From positions 1-64,000 of the forward strand of contig DBUB01000011.1 in assembly GCA_002307725.1 (NCBI GenBank): a stretch of DNA of 64,000 nucleotides, given 5' to 3'. The position numbers and the translations under genes were made by a program. Of this stretch, positions 31,068-39,357 are shown one piece after another. A model generated the notes under the pieces. It did not search any database and had not been told where the DNA came from. It saw only the letters and a program-made list of their open reading frames with translations. The stretch is from Alphaproteobacteria bacterium UBA1301 (GTDB lineage: Bacteria > Pseudomonadota > Alphaproteobacteria > Micropepsales > Micropepsaceae). Position 1 is the first letter of the stretch. The number at the start of each line of letters is the position of its first letter.

Positions 31068-31570
31068 CGGGATGCAAGATTATCCGCGTCAAGAACATCC
31101 TGGGCGAGCTGCTCTCCAAACCGGGTGGGATCAGCCGCGAGGATGCGGTGCACGAGGCGCAGCAGCTCATTGAAGAGTTGCGCGAGGACTGCGAAAAAGC
31201 GGTTCCCGTCGAGATCACGCGGCTAGAGGAAATGGTGAATGCGGCCGGCAAGCAGATCACCGCAAGCCAGTTGGCGGAAATCATCGATCAGGTCGATCCG
31301 TTGCTCACACTGTCAGGCACCTTCGGCTCGGAGACGCTTGATGCAGTTGTGAAGCGGTTCTGCGATCTCTGCGTCGGCATGTTGGAAAAGGGGATCACCA
31401 CCACAGCACCGCTCGATGTGCATCTGCGTGCCATGCGTTTGGTGTTCAAGACCGAAATGAGCGCCGAGCAGAGCGCAGAAATTCTTGAGGAGCTGTCGCT
31501 TATCCATACACATTACGGCGTCGTCAGCCACGTCAACGATGCACCCCCGCTGGATACGATCCCGGTTTAG
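31064..31570 (+). CDS. Chemotaxis-operon protein of unknown function, paralogue 1 (CheE position)
   Basis: 168 residues, helical, no signal peptide. ATGA overlap with the preceding regulator. It shares a whole-length pattern with the gene at 31626-32150: VKNxLG near the N-terminus, GGxxRxDAV, then LTLSGTFG, VVKRFCDLxxGM and TAPxxVHLRAMRLV. It sits where Caulobacter has cheE and is probably its counterpart by synteny. No enzymatic motif is evident; function unknown. Confidence 0.72.
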   Translation: MTGCKIIRVKNILGELLSKPGGISREDAVHEAQQLIEELREDCEKAVPVEITRLEEMVNAAGKQITASQLAEIIDQVDPLLTLSGTFGSETLDAVVKRFCDLCVGMLEKGITTTAPLDVHLRAMRLVFKTEMSAEQSAEILEELSLIHTHYGVVSHVNDAPPLDTIPV

Positions 31571-31573
31571 CGT

Positions 31574-31610
31574 GCGTTCAGGAAAGTAGAAACCGGTTTT
31601 CCGCTTCCGC
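31574..31610. repeat. Nested palindromic dispersed repeat, copy B (inside the che operon)
   Basis: The core GGAAAGTAGAAACCGG...TTTTCC (31581-31602) resembles copies A (5324-5367) and C (61660-61691). It lies between the two paralogous genes, just before a GAGG ribosome site at 31612-31615. It may act as an mRNA hairpin that lowers downstream expression. Confidence 0.65.
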
Positions 31611-31625
31611 CGAGGTTGTCATTTG

Positions 31626-32150
31626 ATGGGTTCCAAGGTCAAAATCATTCCGGTAAAGAACCGCCTTGGGATGATGCTGCACGCGCGGGGCGGGATGGCG
31701 CGTGACGATGCCGTTTCCGCTGCCGGCCAGAACGTCGAGTCGCTGCGCAGTGTATTTGTCAAAGCCATTCCGCGCGAGATCGCCGCGCTTGAGACCATGT
31801 TGAACGCGACCGGTCGCTCGACCATCACGAAGGACGAACTCGAAGCCATGTTATGCCGGGCGGGTCAGATTCTGACGCTGTCGGGAACCTTCGGCTTCGG
31901 TCTGCTCGACGATGTGGTGAAGCGTTTCTGCGACCTCGCCATGGGCATGATAGACAAGAATATCGAACAGACCGCGCCGGTGGCGGTGCACCTTCGGGCG
32001 ATGCGTCTGGTCTGTCCCGGTGGCGGCATGGGAGTCAGCAGCCAGGACGCCGAGAACATGTTGAAGAGTCTGGAGCGCGTGCACGCCCACTTGGGCATCT
32101 CGCGCATCAGCCAGGACGACAAGCCGCCAGCCGCCGTGCAGGCGTCCTAA
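31626..32150 (+). CDS. Chemotaxis-operon protein of unknown function, paralogue 2
   Basis: 174 residues. Shares LTLSGTFGFGLLDDVVKRFCDL and TAPVAVHLRAMRLV-type segments with the upstream neighbour, so the two arose by tandem duplication. ATG 31626 is chosen; the in-frame TTG 31623 is closer to the ideal spacing from GAGG 31612-31615. The C-terminus diverges (NAENMLKSLERVHAHLGI-like, then a Pro/Ala tail). The stop is interlocked with that of the convergent cysA. Function unknown. Confidence 0.7.
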   Translation: MGSKVKIIPVKNRLGMMLHARGGMARDDAVSAAGQNVESLRSVFVKAIPREIAALETMLNATGRSTITKDELEAMLCRAGQILTLSGTFGFGLLDDVVKRFCDLAMGMIDKNIEQTAPVAVHLRAMRLVCPGGGMGVSSQDAENMLKSLERVHAHLGISRISQDDKPPAAVQAS

Positions 32151-32878
32151 ATTCCGGTTCCGATTTCCAGAAAGTCCGCCACAAACGGCGTCTTGGGCGC
32201 CCGGCGCACGTCTTGCGGCGTGCCGTATTGCTCGATCCGGCCGGCATTCATCACGGCCACCAAATCGGCCACCGCAAAGGCCTCTTCCTGGTCGTGGGTG
32301 ACGAACACGGTGGTAATGCCGGTGCGTTCGTGAATGCTGCGCAGCCAGCCGCGCAATTCCTTGCGCACCTTGGCGTCGAGCGCGCCAAAGGGCTCGTCCA
32401 AGAGCAGCATGCGCGGCTCGATGGCCAGCGCCCGGGCCAGCGCCACACGCTGTTTCTGGCCGCCGGAAAGCTGGCTCGGATAGCGTTTGCCGTAGCCTTC
32501 AAGCTGCACCAGCACCAAGAGTTCTTCCACGCGGCGGGCGATTTCTTGGCGGCTCGGCCGTTCTTTGCGCGAACGCACGGTCAGGCCGAAGGCGATGTTT
32601 TTCTCCACCGTCATGTGTTTGAACAGGGCATATTGCTGGAACACGAACCCGGCGCGGCGATCGCGTGCGGGCACGTCGAGCCAGTTGAGATCGGCAAACC
32701 GCACGGTGCCGGAATCGGGAAACTCAAGCCCGCCAAGGATGCGCAAGAGCGTCGTCTTGCCCGAGCCGGATGGGCCCAAGAGCGCTAGAAAAGCGCCTTG
32801 CGGGGCCGTCAAGCTGACGCCGTTCAGCGCCGGAAAGCGCTCGAACCGCTTGACGATGGAATCGACGACCAAAGACAT
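32147..32878 (-). CDS. cysA: Sulfate/thiosulfate ABC transporter ATP-binding protein
   Basis: 243 residues with complete ATPase motifs: Walker A GPSGSGKTT, Q-loop FVFQQYALF, signature LSGGQKQRVALARAL, Walker B MLLLDEPFGALD, H-loop VTHDQEEA. It is short: the C-terminal regulatory (TOBE-like) extension of typical CysA, about 100 residues, is missing. GGAG precedes ATG 32878 by six bases. Last gene of the sulfate operon, 11 bases after cysW. Confidence 0.93.
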   Translation of the reverse strand: MSLVVDSIVKRFERFPALNGVSLTAPQGAFLALLGPSGSGKTTLLRILGGLEFPDSGTVRFADLNWLDVPARDRRAGFVFQQYALFKHMTVEKNIAFGLTVRSRKERPSRQEIARRVEELLVLVQLEGYGKRYPSQLSGGQKQRVALARALAIEPRMLLLDEPFGALDAKVRKELRGWLRSIHERTGITTVFVTHDQEEAFAVADLVAVMNAGRIEQYGTPQDVRRAPKTPFVADFLEIGTGI

Positions 32879-32889
32879 CACTTACTCCG

Positions 32890-33738
32890 TCAATGCCGGT
32901 GGGTCGCGGCGATCTCGTCCGCGAAGTGCCATTCCAGCAGGGATTTGAGAACCAGGGTCACGATTGCCAAGAGCGCCAGCAGCGAGGCGACCGCAAACGC
33001 ACCGACGAATTGATAGTCGTTGTAGAGCACTTCCACGTGCAGCGGCATGGTGTTGGTGAGGCCGCGGATATGTCCTGACACCACCGACACGGCGCCGAAT
33101 TCGCCCATCGCGCGCGCGTTGCACAAGAGGACGCCGTAGAGCAAACCCCATTTGATATTGGGCAGGGTAACCCGCAGGAACGTCTGCCAGCCGGAAGCGC
33201 CGAGCGAGGTGGCGGCTTCTTCCTCCTCGCGGCCTTGGTCGGTCATCAGCGGGATCAGTTCGCGCGCCACGAACGGGAAGGTGACGAAGACCGTCGCCAG
33301 GACGATGCCGGGCAGGGCAAAGATGATCTTGATATTGGCATCGCGCAAAGAGTCGCCGAACCAGCCTTGTAGCCCGAAGATCAGCACGTAGATCAGGCCC
33401 GAAACCACCGGCGAAATCGAGAACGGCAAATCGATCAGCGTCGTCAGGAACTGCTTGCCCTTGAAATCGAACTTGGCGATCGCCCACGACGCCGCAATGC
33501 CGAACGCGGCGTTGAGCGGCACCGCGATGGCCGCCGTCAGCAGTGTCAGGCGCACGGCGCCGCGCGCGTCGGGATCTTTCAGCGCGTCGAAGGCAACGCC
33601 GACGCCCTTGCGCAACGCTTCGGTGAACACAGTGGCGAGCGGCAGTACCAGGAACAGCGTCACCACGCTGATGGCGGTCAGCGACAGCAAAATCCTCAGC
33701 AGCGGGTGATCCTGGGTCGGGTAGCGGCGAAATCTCAT
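32890..33738 (-). CDS. cysW: Sulfate/thiosulfate ABC transporter permease CysW
   Basis: 282 residues with about six membrane segments and the ABC-permease EAA loop (EEEAATSLGASGWQTFLRVTLP). It forms the membrane channel with CysT. Starts four bases inside the cysT stop region (ATGA overlap). Confidence 0.93.
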   Translation of the reverse strand: MRFRRYPTQDHPLLRILLSLTAISVVTLFLVLPLATVFTEALRKGVGVAFDALKDPDARGAVRLTLLTAAIAVPLNAAFGIAASWAIAKFDFKGKQFLTTLIDLPFSISPVVSGLIYVLIFGLQGWFGDSLRDANIKIIFALPGIVLATVFVTFPFVARELIPLMTDQGREEEEAATSLGASGWQTFLRVTLPNIKWGLLYGVLLCNARAMGEFGAVSVVSGHIRGLTNTMPLHVEVLYNDYQFVGAFAVASLLALLAIVTLVLKSLLEWHFADEIAATHRH

Positions 33739-34580
33739 TGCCTTTTTCCGATCCAGCTCTGCAATAGGTTAAGCGCCAAGATGACGAAGAACGAGGCGAC
33801 CAGCATGACGACGCCGATCGCCGCCGCGCTGGCATAATCGTATTGCTCGAGCTTGATGATGATGAGCAGCGGCGCGATTTCCGACACCATCGGCAAATTG
33901 CCGGCGATGAAGATCACCGAACCGTATTCGCCGACCGCGCGGGCGAACGCGAGTGTCGCGCCGGTGAGGAGCGCCGGCAGCAACGCCGGCAGCACAACGC
34001 GGAAGATCGTTTGCAGCCGCGTGGCACCGAGTGTGGCAGCCGCCTCTTCCGGTTCGCGGGAAAGGTCGTTCAGCACCGGTTGCAGGGTGCGCACCACGAA
34101 CGGCAAGCCGATGAAGGTCAGCGCGATGATGACGCCGATCGGCGTATAGGCGATGCGGATGCCAAGGTGACTCAGGGGTTCGCCAATCCAGCCGTTGGGC
34201 GAATAGAGCTGCGACAGCGCAATGCCCGCCACCGCCGTCGGCAGCGCGAAAGGCAGATCGATCAGCGCGTCGAGCAGCCGCTTACCGGGAAAGGAATAGC
34301 GCACCAGCACCCAGGCGACGATCGGTCCGGTCACGGCGTTGATCGCCGCCGCAATCGCTGCGCCGCCGAAGGAGAGGCGTAGCGCCGCCAGCACGCGCGG
34401 GTCCTCAATGACTTTCCAAAAGCCGGAAAAGCCGAGCTCCCACGGCCGGATGATCAGCGCCGCGATCGGCACCAGCACGATGATGCTGAGATAGAATACG
34501 GTGAACCCGAGGCTCAGCCCGAAACCGGGCAGGGCACTCGGGTTCCGCCAGCGAGAAGCAACAGCCCCTATCGTGCTCAT
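33735..34580 (-). CDS. cysT: Sulfate/thiosulfate ABC transporter permease CysT (CysU)
   Basis: 281 residues, six predicted membrane segments, EAA loop (PEEAAATLGATRLQTIFRVVLP). It partners CysW. ATG 34580 overlaps the end of the binding-protein gene by four bases. Confidence 0.93.
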   Translation of the reverse strand: MSTIGAVASRWRNPSALPGFGLSLGFTVFYLSIIVLVPIAALIIRPWELGFSGFWKVIEDPRVLAALRLSFGGAAIAAAINAVTGPIVAWVLVRYSFPGKRLLDALIDLPFALPTAVAGIALSQLYSPNGWIGEPLSHLGIRIAYTPIGVIIALTFIGLPFVVRTLQPVLNDLSREPEEAAATLGATRLQTIFRVVLPALLPALLTGATLAFARAVGEYGSVIFIAGNLPMVSEIAPLLIIIKLEQYDYASAAAIGVVMLVASFFVILALNLLQSWIGKRQ

Positions 34581-35590
34581 CGGCCCGGCTTGTAGATCTG
34601 ATCGAACACACCGCCATCGGCGAAGTGCGTCGCTTGGGCTTTGGTCCAGCCGCCGAACACTTCATCGACGGTTACCAGCGGGATGGTCGGGAACTGCTTG
34701 GCATAGGCCTTGAGCACTTCGGGATCGCGCGGACGGTAGAAGTTCTTGGCTTCGATTTCCTGCGCCTGGCGGGTATAGAGGAAGTTCAGATAGGCTTCGG
34801 CGACTTTGCGCGTGCCGTGCCGGTCGACGTTCTTATCAACGAGCGACACTGGCGGCTCGGCCAGGATCGACAGTTTGGGATAGATGATCTCGAACTTGTC
34901 GGAGCCGTATTCCTTGAGAGCCAGATAAGCCTCGTTTTCCCACGTCAGTTGCACGTCGCCGATGCCGCGCTGGACGAAGGTGGTGGTGGCGCCGCGCGCA
35001 CCGGTATCAAGCACCGGTACATGCTTATAGAGCGCTGCCACGAAGGCCTTGGCCTTTTCCGGCGTGCCGCCTGGCTGCTTCAAGGCATAGGCCCAGGCGG
35101 CGAGATACGCCCAGCGCGCGCCGCCCGAGGTCTTCGGGTTTGGCGTGACCACCTGGATGCCGGGTTTGATCAGATCGGACCAGTCGTGGATTTTCCACGG
35201 ATTGCCCTTGCGCACCAGGAACACATAAGTCGAGGTGTAGGGCGTCGCGTTTTCCGGCAACCGTTTCTGCCAATTCGCCGGCAACAGGTGCGCCTTCTGC
35301 GAGATCACGTCGATGTCGTAGGCCAGCGCCAAGGTGACGACGTCGGCGTCAAGTCCGTCGATCACGGCGCGAGCTGAAGCACCCGAACCGTTATGGCTTT
35401 GCTTGATGGTGACGTTATCGCCGGTCTTGGCCTTCCATTGGGCGGCAAAGGCGGCGTTGACGTTTTTGTAGAGCTCGCGCGTCGGATCGTAGGAGACGTT
35501 GAGCAGCGTTACGTTACCGGCATAGGCGGCGGTGCCGGCAATCAGCGCGGCGGCTGTGGCGATTAGGAGACGGCGAGTTATGCGAGTCAT
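34577..35590 (-). CDS. Periplasmic sulfate-binding protein
   Basis: 337 residues. Signal peptide MTRITRRLLIATAAALIAGTAAYA. Contains the family's LLNVSYDPTRELYKN and QSHNGSGASARAVIDGL binding segments, and TPNPKTSGGARWAYLAAW. The family includes Sbp and CysP; they differ in sulfate versus thiosulfate preference and cannot be separated here. ATG 35590 has a GGGAG ribosome site. It lies 28 bases after the porin gene, so porin and transporter are probably co-transcribed. Confidence 0.93.
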   Translation of the reverse strand: MTRITRRLLIATAAALIAGTAAYAGNVTLLNVSYDPTRELYKNVNAAFAAQWKAKTGDNVTIKQSHNGSGASARAVIDGLDADVVTLALAYDIDVISQKAHLLPANWQKRLPENATPYTSTYVFLVRKGNPWKIHDWSDLIKPGIQVVTPNPKTSGGARWAYLAAWAYALKQPGGTPEKAKAFVAALYKHVPVLDTGARGATTTFVQRGIGDVQLTWENEAYLALKEYGSDKFEIIYPKLSILAEPPVSLVDKNVDRHGTRKVAEAYLNFLYTRQAQEIEAKNFYRPRDPEVLKAYAKQFPTIPLVTVDEVFGGWTKAQATHFADGGVFDQIYKPGR

Positions 35591-35618
35591 CAGATTGCTC
35601 CCTTCGAGTACTATAAAG

Positions 35619-37145
35619 CTAAAGCGCGATTTGTGCGCGCAGATTGATGGCGTCGTAGGTCTGGCCGATCGGCGCCCCGGCCGCGACGGCAGGGTACGGT
35701 GAGGCGGCGGCAATCGCCGCGGAATTCAGCTTGTTGACCTCGACGTGGTAATAATCCAACCCGAATTTGATTGTGTTGTTTGGATACCAGTGTAGTCCGG
35801 CGGTCACGATTTTTTGTTCGCCGCCGCGCACGCCTCCGGCTGCCGGTAACAGGCCTGCATCGTAGTTGAGATTTGCGACACTGTAGCGAGCCGCCAGTTC
35901 CCAGGCGCCAAATCCGGATTCGTCGCCGAAGTCGAACGGATGGTCCGGCTTGGGGTTGCGGAAGGCGGCGCGCGTCGAATCGTAGGGGCGTTGTTCGCCG
36001 GTCAGCAGCCAGGCGGCTTGCAGATACCATGCCGAGAAGTCGGGGTCGGACAGGAGCGAGGCGCGCCGGTCAACTTGGTAGGTGAACCAACCTCCCTGTG
36101 CGTAAAGGCTCTTCCAAACGAGGCCGGCTTCGCCACCGCCGATGATGAGACTGTCGGCATCGATGGCGGTGCTGATGAGCTGGGTTCCATCGACGCGCAG
36201 CTCAGGGCGATCGGCCAACGTGATGTTGGTGGCGCCAACAGCATTCGCCAGCGAATGTTGCGGTTGGAATTCGTAAACGCCGGTCAGGCTGCCGACGAGC
36301 TTGGTATCGAGATCACTGTAGAGCAGATAGGCAAAACGGGTGTTGACCGCCTGCTGTTCGCTGAAGACTGCCGCTGTCGTTGCGGCTGAACCGCTGTAGC
36401 TGATCGACGCCAAGTAGTCTTCGCCGACGGCAGCAAGCTGGATCGCCGAACGGCCGTCGCCGCCGGTGTTATTGCGCGACAGTTCCGAGGCGCTCGAGCG
36501 TTCGGGGAATAAGACATCGCTCGCTGCCGTGGAGTCTTCCAAGCCGATGTAGGGCGCGAAGGCGCCGACGCGAACCTGGACCGGCGCAAATCCGCTGTAT
36601 TGGATGTAGGCCGAAGAGACGCGGCCTTGCTGTTCGGCGCCGTTCGAGCCGCCGAAATCGTAGATGAAGCTGTAGGTCCAGTTTTTGAACACTGTGCCGT
36701 CGAGGCCAAACTGGGCGCGGCGGAAATTGGTGCCGGAGGACAACTCGCGGCCAAGGGCGGGCGTCAAAGTTGCCGTCGTGGCGCTGTTCTGGAAATAACC
36801 GCTCCAGTCGAACTGCACGGTGGCACGCAGCGCGGCGCTGAAATTACCATCGGCCGTGGTGATGGTCGGCCGTCCATTGGCAAGCGTCACTTTGATGGCC
36901 GTCGCCGACTGGTTCTGGATGTCGGAATACTGGTCGCCGGTGGAGCGCTTGAGGTCGACCACTTGGTCCGACAGCGCCTGGATTTGTTCTTCCAGTGCTT
37001 TGATCCGATCGTCGGTCGCCGGGCTTACCGCCGGTGATGGCGCGGAGGTGGCATCGCTCGGCTTCTTGCCGGCCTCAGCCGCTCCGAATGTCGCCAGCGA
37101 TACGCCAGCCAGAAGCACGGCGGTTAATGTCTTGGTGGAATGCAT
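35619..37145 (-). CDS. OprO/OprP-like porin linked to sulfate uptake
   Basis: 508 residues. Signal peptide (MHSTKTLTAVLLAGVSLATFGAAEA), coiled coil (about 45-75, IKALEEQIQALSDQVVDLKR), then a barrel with GRPTITTADGNFSAALR and VRVGAFAPYIGLEDSTAASD, ending LRAQIAL. A paralogue of the porin at 19901-21574. ATG 37145 has an AAGGGG ribosome site. Being 28 bases upstream of the sulfate-binding protein implies it brings sulfate or sulfonates across the outer membrane; this specificity is inference. Confidence 0.88.
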   Translation of the reverse strand: MHSTKTLTAVLLAGVSLATFGAAEAGKKPSDATSAPSPAVSPATDDRIKALEEQIQALSDQVVDLKRSTGDQYSDIQNQSATAIKVTLANGRPTITTADGNFSAALRATVQFDWSGYFQNSATTATLTPALGRELSSGTNFRRAQFGLDGTVFKNWTYSFIYDFGGSNGAEQQGRVSSAYIQYSGFAPVQVRVGAFAPYIGLEDSTAASDVLFPERSSASELSRNNTGGDGRSAIQLAAVGEDYLASISYSGSAATTAAVFSEQQAVNTRFAYLLYSDLDTKLVGSLTGVYEFQPQHSLANAVGATNITLADRPELRVDGTQLISTAIDADSLIIGGGEAGLVWKSLYAQGGWFTYQVDRRASLLSDPDFSAWYLQAAWLLTGEQRPYDSTRAAFRNPKPDHPFDFGDESGFGAWELAARYSVANLNYDAGLLPAAGGVRGGEQKIVTAGLHWYPNNTIKFGLDYYHVEVNKLNSAAIAAASPYPAVAAGAPIGQTYDAINLRAQIAL

Positions 37146-37249
37146 CGAAGACCCCTTCAACAAGCTCCGGAGCGGCCGGAATAGGGCCAAGCTTATCCGT
37201 AATGTCTATCTAGTCAATCAAGTTTACAGGAATGCAGGTGCTGAAATTC

Positions 37250-37266
37250 ACACAAATGTATTGTGT
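37250..37266. promoter_or_regulatory. Candidate operator, perfect inverted repeat ACACAA-N5-TTGTGT
   Basis: ACACAA (37250-37255) and TTGTGT (37261-37266) flank ATGTA in an AT-rich stretch ahead of the porin-sulfate operon, about 105 bases upstream of its ATG. The adjacent Rrf2 protein is the obvious candidate to bind. A second short dyad, CAAACGTATTTG, is at 37279-37290. Confidence 0.4.
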
Positions 37267-37323
37267 ATATTTCTGTATCAAACGTATTTGTTGTTAAATT
37301 GGTGTGGGTTAGCGGCAGGGTGC

Positions 37324-37358
37324 AAAAAACCGCCGCCGCGGGGCTGTGTTGCCGCGGT
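37324..37358 (-). terminator. Candidate rho-independent terminator after the Rrf2 gene
   Basis: On the minus strand a GC-rich hairpin made from CCGCGG arms (37331-37357) is followed by TTTTTT (37324-37329). It lies 26-60 bases past the Rrf2 stop codon. The fold is imperfect, so confidence is moderate. If real, the porin-sulfate operon needs its own promoter. Confidence 0.4.
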
Positions 37359-37383
37359 CACAGAGTCGGGAAAATGCAGAACG

Positions 37384-37830
37384 TCACTCGGCGCGCTTGC
37401 GCCGTCTGGCCGATTTGCGGTCGGCGAGGGCATGCGCCAACGTGTGCTGTTCGAGGATTTCGGCGGTGGCGTCGCGCACGCTGAGCAGCACATTGCGGAT
37501 AGCGCAGGTGGTTTCGTCATCGCAGTCGTCGCATTTGCGGAACGCGGTGCGGCTGGCACACGGGCTCAAGGCCAGCGGTCCGTCGATCACGCGGAGCACT
37601 TCCGCAAAGGAAATATCATCTGGCTCGCGCCCCAAGGCATAGCCGCCGAACTTGCCGCGCACGCTGTGGACGATACCGCGCCGCTTCATTTCGAGCAGGA
37701 TTTGTTCGAGAAATTTGCGCGGCACGTTCGCCTTTTCGGCGATGTCGGCGATCATGACAGGCTCGGTACCCTGGTGTTCGCCGAGGACGAACAGGGCTTT
37801 GAGCGCGTATTTGGCTTTCTGGGAGAGCAT
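37384..37830 (-). CDS. Rrf2-family transcriptional regulator with four-cysteine cluster
   Basis: 148 residues. Winged helix of the Rrf2 type (LSQKAKYALKALFVL, VPRKFLEQILLEMKRRGI, GKFGGYALGR). Cysteines 91, 100, 103 and 109 (SPCASRTAFRKC, DDC, TTC) suggest a metal or Fe-S sensing loop as in IscR, NsrR and RirA, though spacing differs from IscR. A basic tail (RKSARRRKR) ends the protein. It precedes the porin-sulfate operon on the same strand, so control of sulfate or cysteine metabolism is the natural inference. CymR, another Rrf2 protein, does this in Bacillus. Confidence 0.88.
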   Translation of the reverse strand: MLSQKAKYALKALFVLGEHQGTEPVMIADIAEKANVPRKFLEQILLEMKRRGIVHSVRGKFGGYALGREPDDISFAEVLRVIDGPLALSPCASRTAFRKCDDCDDETTCAIRNVLLSVRDATAEILEQHTLAHALADRKSARRRKRAE

Positions 37831-37912
37831 GTGCGCAATCCGGATAAGTACTACAGACTATATCGTGTATTGAGGTGAATATTGCAACCATCTCGGGATG
37901 GGGCTGGCGACA

Positions 37913-38623
37913 CTACTTCCACTCCGCCTGCCGCCACAGGCCGGCGCCGCCTTTGATGCCTGAAATATTTGGCACGATCTTGGCGTTCTTCGGCAGTCTG
38001 AAGTTGAGGTGCTTGGCGTTGCCGCCGCTGACATAGAGGTGGTCGTAGTGCAGCAGCGTATAGAGATAGGGCAGCATCTTTTCGACGCGTTTGTTCCAGC
38101 TTGGGTTGCCCTGTTTCTTGCGTTCCTTTTCACCGAGGTACTGGTCAAAGGTTTTGCCTTTGCGTGCCGGCATGTGGGCGATTTCCATATGCGGCATCAA
38201 CTCGCCGTCGCGAAACAGCGATGTGCCGAAGCCAGTGCCTAGCGTGATGACCATCTCAAGGCCTTCGCCTTTGACCGCGGCAAAGCCGTGCATATCCGCG
38301 TCGTTGGCCAACCGCACCGGCTTGCCGCCCAACGCCTTGGAAACTTTCGTCGCCAGCACGTAGTTGGCATACAGCGGTGTACCGAGATTGGGGGCGGTGA
38401 TGACTTTTGGTCCGCGTACCACACCGGGAAACCCGATCGCGACACAGTCATAGGTCTTGAAGGGCGCCACCAGCAGCTTCAGTGTTTTGACCAAAAGGTC
38501 GGGCGGGCAGGGTTTCGGCGTCAGCACCCTGAGGTGATCGCTGACGAGTTCGCCGTCGCGGTTGAGCACGGCCGCTTTGAGACCGGTCCCGCCGACATCG
38601 ATCGATAAAATCCTCGACGGCAT
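37913..38623 (-). CDS. ROK-family polyphosphate glucokinase-like protein
   Basis: 236 residues. Phosphate loop DVGGTGLKAAVL and the GTGFGTSLF second phosphate motif place it in the ROK/glucokinase family. LANDADMHG holds the catalytic Asp. It lacks the ROK zinc motif, as do polyphosphate glucokinases, and KFxGQYLGEKxRKKxGNxxWN is typical of those. It likely makes glucose 6-phosphate from glucose using polyphosphate or ATP. It leads into the sugar-phosphate genes upstream (pgl, gnd, tal-pgi). Confidence 0.82.
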   Translation of the reverse strand: MPSRILSIDVGGTGLKAAVLNRDGELVSDHLRVLTPKPCPPDLLVKTLKLLVAPFKTYDCVAIGFPGVVRGPKVITAPNLGTPLYANYVLATKVSKALGGKPVRLANDADMHGFAAVKGEGLEMVITLGTGFGTSLFRDGELMPHMEIAHMPARKGKTFDQYLGEKERKKQGNPSWNKRVEKMLPYLYTLLHYDHLYVSGGNAKHLNFRLPKNAKIVPNISGIKGGAGLWRQAEWK

Positions 38624-38649
38624 GACACCCCCTGATTCTGTATTTTCTT

Positions 38650-39357
38650 CTAGAGTAACCGCGCCGCGCCGTGGTCCAAGAGCCAGACCGTTTGTCCCTG
38701 TGGATTGAGCCGTCCACCGGGCAGGGTGCGATCTCCATGCCGCACCCGTTTCACCGCCTCGGCTTTGTCGGGCCCGGTGACCAGGAAGACCGTCACCCGG
38801 CTGGATTCAACCGCCGGATAGGTTAGGGTCAGGCGCGCCTCGGGCCGTCCCTTTGTCACCGGCGCCACCCAGCGGGTGTGTTCCTCCAAAACCGGTGATC
38901 CCGGCAAGAGTGAGCAGATGTGCCCGTCGCTGCCAAGTCCGATCAAGGTCAGGTCGAACAGCGGCCGTGCCGGATCGAGAAGTGCGGCGCCATAGTCGGA
39001 TTTGAGCTCGGCTTCATAGGCCCACGCTGCCGCATCCGCATCACCCGCGGTTGGCATCGGATGGATTTGTTCCGGCGTGATCGGAATGTGCGCCAGCAAA
39101 GTCTCGCGCGCCATGCGTAGATTGCTGTCGGGATGATCGGGCGGTACCAAGCGCTCGTCGATCCAATAGAACTGCAGCTTGGTCCAATCGATGGTGCGCC
39201 GCGCCAGCTCGCTATAGAGCAGCCGGGGCGTAGCGCCACCTGCCAGAGCGATGCGGAACGGCGCCTCTGCCGCAGCGATGATTCTGGCGATCCAGTCGGC
39301 AGAGCGAACGGCTAGTTCCTGCGGCGTGTTGAAGATGTCCGTCCGCGGCGGCGTCAC
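38650..39357 (-). CDS. pgl: 6-phosphogluconolactonase
   Basis: 235 residues from GTG 39357, overlapping the gnd stop (GTGA). Hydrolyses 6-phosphogluconolactone. ALAGGATPRLLYSELA and WIDERLVPPDHPDSN are the family's signature segments; GLGSDGHICSLLPGS holds the active-site His region. The longer frame to 39636 lies inside gnd and is not used. Confidence 0.92.
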   Translation of the reverse strand: MTPPRTDIFNTPQELAVRSADWIARIIAAAEAPFRIALAGGATPRLLYSELARRTIDWTKLQFYWIDERLVPPDHPDSNLRMARETLLAHIPITPEQIHPMPTAGDADAAAWAYEAELKSDYGAALLDPARPLFDLTLIGLGSDGHICSLLPGSPVLEEHTRWVAPVTKGRPEARLTLTYPAVESSRVTVFLVTGPDKAEAVKRVRHGDRTLPGGRLNPQGQTVWLLDHGAARLL

